The notes: generated by a model not told the origin, from the sequence alone. A stretch of 10,283 nt of DNA from Chloroflexota bacterium (GCA_005882525.1 VBGO01000173.1:1-10283); one strand, 5' to 3'. Positions 1 to 5,541 are shown, counted from the first letter of the stretch. Numbers and translations are program-made.

Positions 1-383
1 ATGGCACCGACCACCCGCTGTGTGGTAGCCAGCGGCTGGACCATGAGCGAGCGCGGCGAGCGGCTCTGGTCGAGAATCTTGAAGCGTGGGTCCAGGGTGG
101 CGTCCGCGATGTTGAGCGTCTCGAGTTGCTCGACCGCGTAGCCGAGGATGCCTTCGCCGAGGACGAACCGGGCGATATGCGGCACCATGTCGCGATGGGG
201 ATGGGTGGCGGTCGCGGTCAGCTCTCGGCTTCCCTCGTTGAGCAGGAAGACGGTGGCCGCGTCGAACTGCACCATCTGGGAGGTGGCTCGCAGCATCGCC
301 GCGATGTTGTCGTCCAGTGACAGCGAGGCGGAGAACAGACCGCCGAGCCGGTTCAGCAATTGAATCTCGGGGTCCGCTGTCAC
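1..383 (-). CDS. GAF-domain sensor protein, N-terminal part (runs off left edge)
   Basis: The visible 127 codons form one GAF domain. It shows the family pattern: a helix with LLNRLGGLFSASLSLDD (residues 9-25), a strand with DAATVFLLNE (41-50), the LGEGILGYAV turn (77-84 region), NIADATLDPRF (91-101) and the late strand RSLMVQPL...RVVGA (111-127). GAF domains bind small ligands or serve as dimerisation and sensing modules in histidine kinases, diguanylate cyclases and phosphatases. The output domain lies off the edge, so the enzyme class is unknown. It has no signal peptide or membrane segment in view, so it is probably cytoplasmic. The start is taken as GTG at 383: the upstream ATG (frame +1) hits a stop within five codons, and no Shine-Dalgarno is present. 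A perfect TATAAT lies 9 nt upstream, which suggests a leaderless mRNA. The gene is divergent from the MDR dehydrogenase gene. Confidence 0.85.
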   Translation of the reverse strand, partial: MTADPEIQLLNRLGGLFSASLSLDDNIAAMLRATSQMVQFDAATVFLLNEGSRELTATATHPHRDMVPHIARFVLGEGILGYAVEQLETLNIADATLDPRFKILDQSRSPRSLMVQPLATTQRVVGA

Positions 384-392
384 GTGCCCGCC

Positions 393-420
393 ATTATAAG
401 TCATGATTTTTGACACAACC
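393..420 (-). promoter_or_regulatory. Promoter of the GAF-domain gene
   Basis: On the minus strand there is a perfect TATAAT (393-398) with a weak -35 candidate GGTTGT (415-420) at a 16-nt spacer. The -10 ends 9 nt before the GTG start codon, so transcription would begin at or within a base or two of the start codon. The -10 match is strong and the -35 is poor. Confidence 0.55.
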
Positions 421-430
421 GCGTTCGCGA

Positions 431-451
431 TTGTAGGTTTCGCTACTACAA
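431..451. repeat. Inverted repeat TTGTAG-N9-CTACAA
   Basis: Perfect 6-bp arms TTGTAG (431-436) and CTACAA (446-451) lie in the divergent intergenic region between the GAF gene and the dehydrogenase gene. The repeat sits just upstream of the GAF promoter and overlaps the next palindrome by 2 nt. The spacing of arm centres (15 nt) is not a clean helical turn, so an operator role is only a possibility. Confidence 0.4.
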
Positions 452-470
452 CGTCACGCTCCGTGACGTT
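450..470. promoter_or_regulatory. Perfect 9-bp-arm palindrome, candidate operator
   Basis: The arms AACGTCACG (450-458) and CGTGACGTT (462-470) are perfectly complementary around a 3-nt centre CTC. There is no T-run on either side, and the site lies in the middle of a divergent promoter region, so it is better explained as a dimeric regulator site than as a terminator. It lies about 30 nt upstream of the GAF -35 region and 110 nt upstream of the dehydrogenase start. The regulator is unknown. Confidence 0.5.
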
Positions 471-579
471 CTTGCACACTTGCCCGGCGACTAAAGGGCC
501 GGTGCATGATGGGCCGCTGGACGGCGCACCGGCGCGGTTCAGTCGCTGTGTAACCGGGTTAGCAGTAGCATGACGCGAC

Positions 580-1617
580 GTGAAAGCCATCCGCTTCCAC
601 GAGCACGGCGGGCCCGAAGTGCTGCGCTACGAAGACGCCCCCACACCTGAGCCCGGTCCGGGTCAGGTGCTGGTCGCCCTTCGGGCGGCGGCCCTGAATC
701 ACCTGGACCTGTTCGCCCGCACCGGGGTGATTCCCGGAGTGCCTCTCCCCCACATCGGGGGCGCCGACGGGGCCGGAGTGGTGGCGGCGACTGGTCCCGG
801 CGCCGGGCGGTACCCGGTGGGCACCCGCGTCTTCTTCGACCCGGGCCTGAGCGATGGCACCTGCGACTACTGCGCCCGTGGCGAGCACAGCCTCTGCGAT
901 ACCTGGGAGATCCTCGGCGAGCACCGTGACGGCACCTTCGCCCAGGCGGTCGTCCTTCCGGAGATCAACCTGCGGCCCATCCCCGACGGTCTGAGCTTCG
1001 AAGAGGCGGCCGCCTTCCCGCTCGTCTTTTTGACGGCATGGCGGATGGTCGTCACCAAGGCGCGGGTCGTGCCGGGCGAGACGGTCCTGATCCTCGGGAT
1101 TGGCGGCGGCGTGGCGCTGGCCGCGCTGCAGATCGCCAAGCATGTCGGGGCGCGGGTCTTCGTGACCTCCGGCAGCCAGGAGAAGCTCGATCGTGCCCGG
1201 GCGATGGGCGCCGACGTGCTGATCAATCACAAGACGGCGGACTTCTCGAAGGAGGTCTGGGGTATTACGCAGAAACGCGGGGTCGACGTCGTGATCGAAA
1301 ACGTCGGCGCGGCGACCTGGGCCGGCAGCATCCGGGCGCTGGCCCGCGGCGGACGGCTGGTCACCTGCGGCGCCACCAGCGGACCCAAGCCGGACGAGGA
1401 CATCCGCCGCATCTTCCAGAAACAGGTCACGATCTTCGGCTCGACGATGGGCACCCGGCATGACTGGGAGCAGTTGAACCGACTGCTTGCGGCAAAAACC
1501 CTGCGGCCGACCGTCGACCGCACGTTCCCACTCGAGCAGGCGGCGGAGGCGCAGGCGCTGATGGAGCGCGGGGAACAGTTTGGCAAGCTGGTCCTGAAGA
1601 TTCCCCCGCTGTCGTGA
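580..1617 (+). CDS. MDR-superfamily zinc-type dehydrogenase / NADPH:quinone oxidoreductase
   Basis: This is a 345-aa medium-chain dehydrogenase/reductase of normal length, predicted cytoplasmic and NAD(P)H-dependent. An N-terminal GroES-like domain (about 1-125) has the family stretch AALNHLDLFARTG (37-49) and PHIGGADGAGVV (57-68). The nucleotide-binding Rossmann fold follows (about 165-290) with GIGGGV at 173-178. The GHE motif that helps bind catalytic zinc in alcohol dehydrogenases is replaced by GGADG, so a catalytic zinc is unlikely and a quinone- or enoyl-type reduction is more plausible than alcohol oxidation. The structural zinc lobe is kept as D92-x2-C95-x2-C98-x7-C106, with Asp in place of the first Cys. 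The start is GTG 580: it gives the canonical N-terminus (KAIRFHEHGGPEVL), while the ATG at 570 is out of frame. No Shine-Dalgarno is seen, and a TAGCAT box ends 8 nt upstream. The gene overlaps the next one by 4 nt. The substrate is unknown. Confidence 0.9.
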   Translation: MKAIRFHEHGGPEVLRYEDAPTPEPGPGQVLVALRAAALNHLDLFARTGVIPGVPLPHIGGADGAGVVAATGPGAGRYPVGTRVFFDPGLSDGTCDYCARGEHSLCDTWEILGEHRDGTFAQAVVLPEINLRPIPDGLSFEEAAAFPLVFLTAWRMVVTKARVVPGETVLILGIGGGVALAALQIAKHVGARVFVTSGSQEKLDRARAMGADVLINHKTADFSKEVWGITQKRGVDVVIENVGAATWAGSIRALARGGRLVTCGATSGPKPDEDIRRIFQKQVTIFGSTMGTRHDWEQLNRLLAAKTLRPTVDRTFPLEQAAEAQALMERGEQFGKLVLKIPPLS

Positions 1618-2741
1618 AACGCTCGACACTGGCGGCCCTGGTCGCGCTCGTCCTGGTCGGCTGTGGCCAACCGACCGCCCAGTCGACACCGACCGCCTCA
1701 CCCCGCCGCACGCCAACGCCGACGCCGGTCCCGACGCCGACGCCGTTACCAGCACCCCCAAACCTTCCCGCGGCCGGGGGGATCAGGCTGCCGGCGGGGT
1801 TTTCCGCGTACACCTACACCCGTGGCGTCGGGACGGCCACCGCGATGGCGTTCGGCCCGGACGGGCGGCTCTACGTCGCGACCCAGGGCGGTTCAGTGCT
1901 GGTCGTCCCGGCACCGGGTGCCGCGCCGCAAACGCTGGTCTCCAGGCTGCCCATCGCTCTGGGTCTCGCCTGGCGCGGGAATGATCTCTTCCTCTCCGTG
2001 CGAGGAAGCATCCGCCAGTACACCCTCAACGGCAGCAGCCTGTCGGGCGGCCGCGTGGTCGTCGGCGGCCTGCCGACCAACCGCCACCAGAACGATTGGA
2101 TTCTGCTGATGCCGAACGGCGACTTCCTCCTGGGCGTCGGCTCGACCTGCGACGTCTGCGTCGAGTCCAATCCGAAGAGCGCGGCCGTGCTTCGATACCA
2201 CGGCGACTGGAGCTACGCCGGCGTCGTTGTCCGCGGCGCCCGCAATCCCTACGGTCTCGCGCTGCGTCCGTCCACGGGCGATGCCTACGTCACGATCAAC
2301 GGCCAGGACAACCTGGGCACGCAGCCCGCTGACCACCTGCTGCGCGTCGCGGACGGCGAGGACGCCGGCTGGCCGCGTTGCTGGCCCGCCTATCCCGATG
2401 GAAGCCTGCACGGCACCTGTGGGGGCGTCGCCGCGCCGGTCGCGGTCTTCACTCCGCATACCTCGGCTGATGGCATCGTGTTCTATGACGGCGGGGAGTT
2501 TGGCGCGGAGTACGCGGAGAACGCCTTCGTCACCGAGTGGGGCACCAATGGCGGAGGACCTTCGGGCCGCCGGGTCGAACGCGTCGTACTCTCCGGCTCA
2601 GGCGCGAACGAGCGGGGGCAGGTCAGTGATTTCGCGACCGGGTTCTCGCATCCGCTCGCCATCGCGCAGTCGCCGGACGGTGGCTTGCTGGTGGGCGATT
2701 ATGGCACCGGCCAGATCTCCGAGATCTTCCGCACGAGCTAG
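1614..2741 (+). CDS. Lipoprotein, PQQ-type glucose/sorbosone dehydrogenase-like beta-propeller
   Basis: This 375-aa protein starts with a lipoprotein signal: basic MKR, a hydrophobic core, and lipobox LVGC with the lipidated Cys at 17. A Thr-Pro-rich linker follows (about 24-48), so the protein is probably anchored outside the cytoplasmic membrane. Residues about 56-375 match the soluble glucose/sorbosone dehydrogenase fold: repeated blades with FGPDGRLYVAT (80-90), MPNGDFLLGVGS (166-177), ARNPYGLALRPSTGD (209-223), DAGWPRCWP (250-258) and a final SPDGGLLVGDYGTG (353-366). By family analogy H158 in RHQND would be the general base and R210-N211 would contact PQQ; this is inference. Cys pairs CDVC (179, 182) and C256/C269 may form disulfides. 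The GTG start overlaps the previous stop (GTGA) and has no Shine-Dalgarno, so translation is probably coupled to the MDR gene. The substrate is unknown, and a non-enzymatic propeller cannot be excluded. Confidence 0.85.
   Translation: MKRSTLAALVALVLVGCGQPTAQSTPTASPRRTPTPTPVPTPTPLPAPPNLPAAGGIRLPAGFSAYTYTRGVGTATAMAFGPDGRLYVATQGGSVLVVPAPGAAPQTLVSRLPIALGLAWRGNDLFLSVRGSIRQYTLNGSSLSGGRVVVGGLPTNRHQNDWILLMPNGDFLLGVGSTCDVCVESNPKSAAVLRYHGDWSYAGVVVRGARNPYGLALRPSTGDAYVTINGQDNLGTQPADHLLRVADGEDAGWPRCWPAYPDGSLHGTCGGVAAPVAVFTPHTSADGIVFYDGGEFGAEYAENAFVTEWGTNGGGPSGRRVERVVLSGSGANERGQVSDFATGFSHPLAIAQSPDGGLLVGDYGTGQISEIFRTS
1710..1745 (+). repeat. Low-complexity Thr-Pro linker coding repeat
   Basis: Alternating ACG/CCG-type codons encode residues 33-44 (TPTPTPVPTPTP) of the lipoprotein. 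The DNA carries repeated CCGACG units. This is a spacer between the lipid anchor and the propeller domain and a likely site of length variation between strains. Confidence 0.7.
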
Positions 2742-2764
2742 TGCCGCCGTCGGCAGCGGAAAGT

Positions 2765-2799
2765 TTGGTCGGTTGTTAACCAGAATCGACCGACTGAAA
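2765..2799. repeat. Imperfect hairpin upstream of the convergent terminator
   Basis: Arms 2765-2774 and 2790-2799 can form ten pairs, two of them G-U, around a 15-nt loop. The core GTCGGT/ACCGAC is shared with the terminator hairpin at 2804-2835. The arm GGTCGGTT (2768-2775) is also perfectly complementary to AACCGACC (2807-2814) inside that terminator, so two alternative folds exist. Confidence 0.5.
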
Positions 2800-2803
2800 A
2801 CAG

Positions 2804-2835
2804 AAAACCGACCATCGCTCAGTGGTCGGTTTTCC
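2804..2835. terminator. Bidirectional intrinsic terminator between convergent genes
   Basis: A perfect 12-bp stem, GAAAACCGACCA (2804-2815) with TGGTCGGTTTTC (2824-2835), encloses an 8-nt loop. Read on the plus strand the stem ends in TTTTC and serves the lipoprotein gene 62 nt after its stop. Read on the minus strand it ends in GGTTTTC followed by TGTTTTC, a better U-rich tail, and serves the radC-like gene about 100 nt after its stop. Confidence 0.8.
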
Positions 2836-2935
2836 TGCCCCGTCTGGGCCCGTGCCCGCCGGCAGGCGAGCCCACCTATTCTCTCACGCCGAGGGCCCCG
2901 TGGCTGTCGAACGTATATTCGGTAGGGAAAACCAC

Positions 2936-3532
2936 CTAGAGCGCGCCGGCCTCCCGGAGGCTCCGAAAGCGCTCGGCCGATACCACCAGGTGATCCAGAA
3001 CTTCCACACCGAGTAGCCGGCCAGCCTCGTGAAGGTGGCGGGTCACCGCCAGGTCCTCCGGGCTGGGGGTCGGGTCGCCGGAGGGGTGGTTGTGGGCAAG
3101 GATGACCGCGGCGGCTCCCAGGGTCAGCGCCGGGCCGAAGACCTCGCGCGGCTGGAGGGCGGCGACGTTAAGGCCGCCGACGGCCACCTTCTCGCAGCCG
3201 AGCGGCTGGTTGCGACTATTCAGATAGAGGACCGAGAAGCACTCTTTCGGGCTGGTCCGCAGATCCTGGAACTGGAGCAAGGCCTCTCTGGGTGAGCTGA
3301 TCGCCGGAGCGGCGCTGTCCGGCGGGATATACCAGCGCCGGGCCAGCTCGCGGACCAGCAGCAGCCGGCGAACCTGCGCCGGTCGAAAACCATGCCGCCT
3401 CGCCGCCTGCCGCAGGTCGCCTGGCGGGCGCTCTACGATACCGCCTTCGGCGAGCAGGGCTTTGACGCCCGCCAGATCGCCACGTTGCCCAACCAGCGCG
3501 GCCAGCAGGCCTGGCTCGTCCGGCGCACCCAC
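2936..3532 (-). CDS. radC: RadC-like JAMM/MPN-domain protein, short N-terminus
   Basis: This 198-aa protein has a complete C-terminal JAB/MPN metalloprotease-like domain (about 75-198). The metal motif H147-x-H149-x7-S157-x2-D160 (HNHPSGDPTPSPED) is intact, and E97 in KECFSVLYLN is the likely upstream acidic residue. LDHLVVS (179-185) is the usual distal signature of RadC. Typical RadC is about 220 residues and begins with a helix-hairpin-helix-like region carrying a conserved RPREKL-type start. Here the N-terminus (about 1-70) is shorter and lacks that opening, although the helical region before RELARRW remains. No earlier start is available: only a few codons separate GTG 3532 from an in-frame TAG. 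The historic DNA-repair role of RadC is not supported for the family, so the cellular function is uncertain. It has its own promoter, is separated from flp by a terminator, and has no Shine-Dalgarno. Confidence 0.9.
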   Translation of the reverse strand: MGAPDEPGLLAALVGQRGDLAGVKALLAEGGIVERPPGDLRQAARRHGFRPAQVRRLLLVRELARRWYIPPDSAAPAISSPREALLQFQDLRTSPKECFSVLYLNSRNQPLGCEKVAVGGLNVAALQPREVFGPALTLGAAAVILAHNHPSGDPTPSPEDLAVTRHLHEAGRLLGVEVLDHLVVSAERFRSLREAGAL

Positions 3533-3541
3533 GCTGGCATG

Positions 3542-3570
3542 ATACTACAAATCTGTGTATCTGTGACCAA
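3542..3570 (-). promoter_or_regulatory. Promoter of the radC-like gene
   Basis: On the minus strand TTGGTC (3565-3570) and TAGTAT (3542-3547) are separated by exactly 17 nt. The -10 box ends 9 nt before the GTG start, so the transcript would begin within about two bases of the start codon, and no Shine-Dalgarno is present. The -35 box directly abuts the T-run of the flp terminator. Confidence 0.6.
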
Positions 3571-3575
3571 AAAAG

Positions 3576-3596
3576 AAAGGGCCCGCGGGGCCCTTT
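3576..3596 (-). terminator. Intrinsic terminator of the flp pilin gene
   Basis: A perfect 9-bp stem, AAAGGGCCC (3576-3584) with GGGCCCTTT (3588-3596), has a 3-nt loop. On the minus strand it is followed by a C and then six T residues, an excellent U-tract, and it starts 24 nt after the flp stop codon. It insulates flp from the radC-like gene. Confidence 0.88.
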
Positions 3597-3620
3597 TACT
3601 CCCCGACCAGCACGGCCCCC

Positions 3621-3800
3621 CTATTGGCCGAGACCGCCCGAGATGTTGCAGAAGACGTTCTTGACCTGGTTGCCCACGGTAATGAGGACAAGGATGACAA
3701 CGATGGCGATCAATACGAGGATGAGGGCATACTCGACCATGCCCTGACCTTCCTCACGGTGAAGTAGATCCTGCAGGCGCAGATACAGTTTGGCCAACAC
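3621..3800 (-). CDS. flp: Flp/Fap-type pilin (class IVb prepilin)
   Basis: This 59-aa prepilin is assembled by Tad (tight adherence) machinery into Flp pili for attachment. A short charged leader (1-18, rich in Arg and Leu) ends in Gly18. Cleavage after Gly18 leaves mature Q19-G-M-V-E23-Y24, with Glu at +5 and Tyr at +6 as in Flp pilins. A continuous hydrophobic segment follows (about 25-43, ALILVLIAIVVILVLITV), then a short polar tail (NQVKNVFCNISGGLGQ) with one Cys at 51. The mature protein would be 41 residues. The start is GTG 3800, preceded at 10 nt by a full AAGGAGG Shine-Dalgarno (3811-3817), the best one in the window; TTG 3797 is an alternative. No tad assembly genes or prepilin peptidase lie in this window, so it is an orphan pilin locally. 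It has its own terminator, and its leader can fold over the Shine-Dalgarno. Confidence 0.92.
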   Translation of the reverse strand: MLAKLYLRLQDLLHREEGQGMVEYALILVLIAIVVILVLITVGNQVKNVFCNISGGLGQ

Positions 3801-3813
3801 GGGGTTTTCACCT

Positions 3814-3850
3814 CCTTGCCGAAGAGTCCGCTACGGACAGTCTGGCAAGG
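3814..3850 (-). promoter_or_regulatory. flp leader hairpin overlapping the Shine-Dalgarno
   Basis: In the minus-strand RNA, CCUUGCC (3850-3844) pairs perfectly with GGCAAGG (3820-3814), and the latter contains the first four bases of the AAGGAGG ribosome site. Inside this stem AGA pairs with UCU, and GUCCG (3838-3834) pairs with CGGAC (3830-3826) around a UAG loop. This gives about 15 pairs with one 2-nt bulge on each side. The structure would compete with ribosome binding. No riboswitch class is recognised. Confidence 0.55.
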
Positions 3851-3922
3851 GACGTACGGCACCTTGATCGAGGTGGGGCATCGTTTCGGTATCGGTTCGA
3901 TCGCGATCCGACGACGAGATAG

Positions 3923-3997
3923 TGGCTCCGGAGCCCGGATTCGAACCGGGAACCATCGCGTTAACAGCGCGCCGCTCTACCGTTGAGCTACTCCGGA
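3923..3997 (-). tRNA. tRNA-Asn (anticodon GTT)
   Basis: The 75-nt cloverleaf includes an encoded CCA. The acceptor stem TCCGGAG/CTCCGGA is perfect 7 bp with discriminator G; the D-arm is GCTC/GAGC, the anticodon loop CTGTTAA reads GTT, and the T-arm is CCCGG-TTCGAAT-CCGGG. The top pair of the anticodon stem (27-43) is a G-A mismatch. The other four pairs are Watson-Crick. It lies 29 nt after the stop of the FAD oxidoreductase gene on the same strand, with no terminator between them. No integrase or duplicated 3' end is seen nearby. Confidence 0.97.
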
Positions 3998-4013
3998 TCG
4001 CGAAACCGCGTCC

Positions 4014-4019
4014 AGTATA
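4014..4019 (-). promoter_or_regulatory. Candidate -10 box for tRNA-Asn
   Basis: TATACT on the minus strand ends 16 nt before the mature tRNA 5' end, giving a short 5' leader of about 9 nt if transcription starts 7 nt downstream. It lies in the 29-nt gap after the oxidoreductase stop. No convincing -35 box is found at 16-18 nt spacing. Confidence 0.35.
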
Positions 4020-4026
4020 TCGAGGC

Positions 4027-5541
4027 CTAACTCGCGATCCGCTGCGGCACCTGCCGCCCGGCGGCCTCGCCAGCCGCCTTCCCCGCGCGCTCCTCTTCCT
4101 GGTACTCGGCATCGGTATTGACCAGCCACGGATCGTAGTTCGCCCCGTTGGCGATATTCCGCGCCACCAGGATCCCGGTCATCATCGAGTGGTCCTGGTT
4201 GTTGTAGTGATGCATCCCATTCCGCCCAACCAGCCACAGGTTCGGCAACGCCCGCGCCAGCCACTCCCGCACGACCGCCACATGGCCGAGGTAGGCGCCG
4301 TCGTACACCGGATAGGCCTTCGGCTGCCGATAGACCATTCCCGCCTTGACGTCCTCCGCTCGGCAGATCTTCAAGGCGACCAGCTCGCGCCGGCCCAGAT
4401 CCAGCAAGTCGGCGTCCGACCAGGTCCACATGCTGTCGTGATCGAAACAGAAATACTCCATGCCGAGGCCCGTCAACCCGCTGTCATCCACCATCGCCGC
4501 GCTGAAATTCTTGAAATTGGCGATCCGCCCCACCTTGACGCCGGGGTCGTGCACGTAGATCCACTGGTCGGGAAACACCTCGGCGCGGTCGACCACCACA
4601 TTCACCGTGATGAAGTCGCGATAACCGAGCGCGTCGGCCGCCGCCCGCACGATCGACGGCGCCGCCGGCTGGAGCTTCGCGATCAACTCACGGATCGGCA
4701 TGGTGCTGATGAACTCCGTTCCCAGCACATCGAGCGTGCCTCCGGCGCTGTCCCGCACCGCCACCGACAGCACGCGCCCACCCGCGTGACGCACCGCCAT
4801 CACCTCTTCGCCCAGCCTCACCGGGTGCCCGGCTGACGCCAATCGCGCCGCCACCGACTCCCACATTTGCCCCGCGCCCAGTCGCGGGTAGCGGAAGGAA
4901 TCGACCAGCGTCTTCACGATGGCACGCTCGCCGCCACCCCGCCAGGCGGTCGGCAGCACGGCGTTTCGAATGACCTCTACCAGGTTCAGGCCACGGATCC
5001 GTTGCCCCGCCCAGTCGGCGGACAGCTCACTGGTCGGGATCCCCCAGACCTTCTCGGTGTAGGTCTTGAAAAAAATCTCGAACAGCCGCCGGCCAAACTG
5101 GTTCGACACCCAGTCCTCGAAGGATTGCGGTTCGACAACGGGATGCACGCGAGCCTGCGCGTAGCTCAGCAGGCAGCGCGCGGTCTCGACCGGTCCCAGG
5201 TTCAGAAAGGCGTTCGACGCCCGGATCGGATAGTCGAAGAATCTCCCCTGGTACAGGATCCGGGTCAGCCGCGAGACCGGCCGGATCTGCTCGCCGAGCA
5301 CCTCCGTCCAGAGCGCCTCGATCTCGGGGCTCTTGGAGAAGAACCGATGCGGTCCGACGTCGAAGCGGCAGCCCATGAACTCGAGCGTCCGCGCGATCCC
5401 GCCAACCTGCCGCGGATCCTTCTCGACCACCGTGACCGGCGTCCCGTGCCGGGTCAGCTCGTAGGCCGCCGACAGCCCGGCGGGCCCGGCGCCCATGACG
5501 ACGACGTGGTCGCGCGAACGGGGCGTAGTCGGGTCAGCCAT
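4027..5541 (-). CDS. FAD-dependent oxidoreductase, UDP-galactopyranose mutase-like / amine oxidase fold
   Basis: This 504-aa flavoprotein is predicted cytoplasmic. The N-terminal dinucleotide fold has GAGPAG at 17-22, the ribose-binding acidic residue E40 in VVEKD, and GGIART (47-52). The stretch DVGPHRFFSKS (61-71) and the C-terminal GRNGMHHYNNQDHSMM (about 439-454) are characteristic of the protoporphyrinogen oxidase/UDP-galactopyranose mutase-like group found in polysaccharide gene clusters. The C-terminal 40 residues are charged and probably a flexible tail. The frame is open upstream to 5634, but the extra 31 residues are Arg-rich with no family similarity, so ATG 5541 is chosen; it directly precedes the conserved fold. 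The expected role is a redox or redox-neutral flavin reaction on a nucleotide sugar or glycan precursor. True mutase activity is unproven because this subgroup is divergent from classical Glf. The neighbouring glycan genes support the role. Confidence 0.85.
   Translation of the reverse strand: MADPTTPRSRDHVVVMGAGPAGLSAAYELTRHGTPVTVVEKDPRQVGGIARTLEFMGCRFDVGPHRFFSKSPEIEALWTEVLGEQIRPVSRLTRILYQGRFFDYPIRASNAFLNLGPVETARCLLSYAQARVHPVVEPQSFEDWVSNQFGRRLFEIFFKTYTEKVWGIPTSELSADWAGQRIRGLNLVEVIRNAVLPTAWRGGGERAIVKTLVDSFRYPRLGAGQMWESVAARLASAGHPVRLGEEVMAVRHAGGRVLSVAVRDSAGGTLDVLGTEFISTMPIRELIAKLQPAAPSIVRAAADALGYRDFITVNVVVDRAEVFPDQWIYVHDPGVKVGRIANFKNFSAAMVDDSGLTGLGMEYFCFDHDSMWTWSDADLLDLGRRELVALKICRAEDVKAGMVYRQPKAYPVYDGAYLGHVAVVREWLARALPNLWLVGRNGMHHYNNQDHSMMTGILVARNIANGANYDPWLVNTDAEYQEEERAGKAAGEAAGRQVPQRIAS

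Noticed and set aside
559..1761. 400-codon open frame on the minus strand opposite the dehydrogenase gene
   Set aside because: It covers a clear MDR gene on the other strand, its translation is Arg/Gly/Ala-rich with no recognisable fold, and long antisense frames are common in GC-rich DNA.
3923..3997. tRNA-Asn as the attachment site of a genomic island
   Set aside because: No integrase, no duplicated tRNA 3' end and no composition shift are visible in the window.
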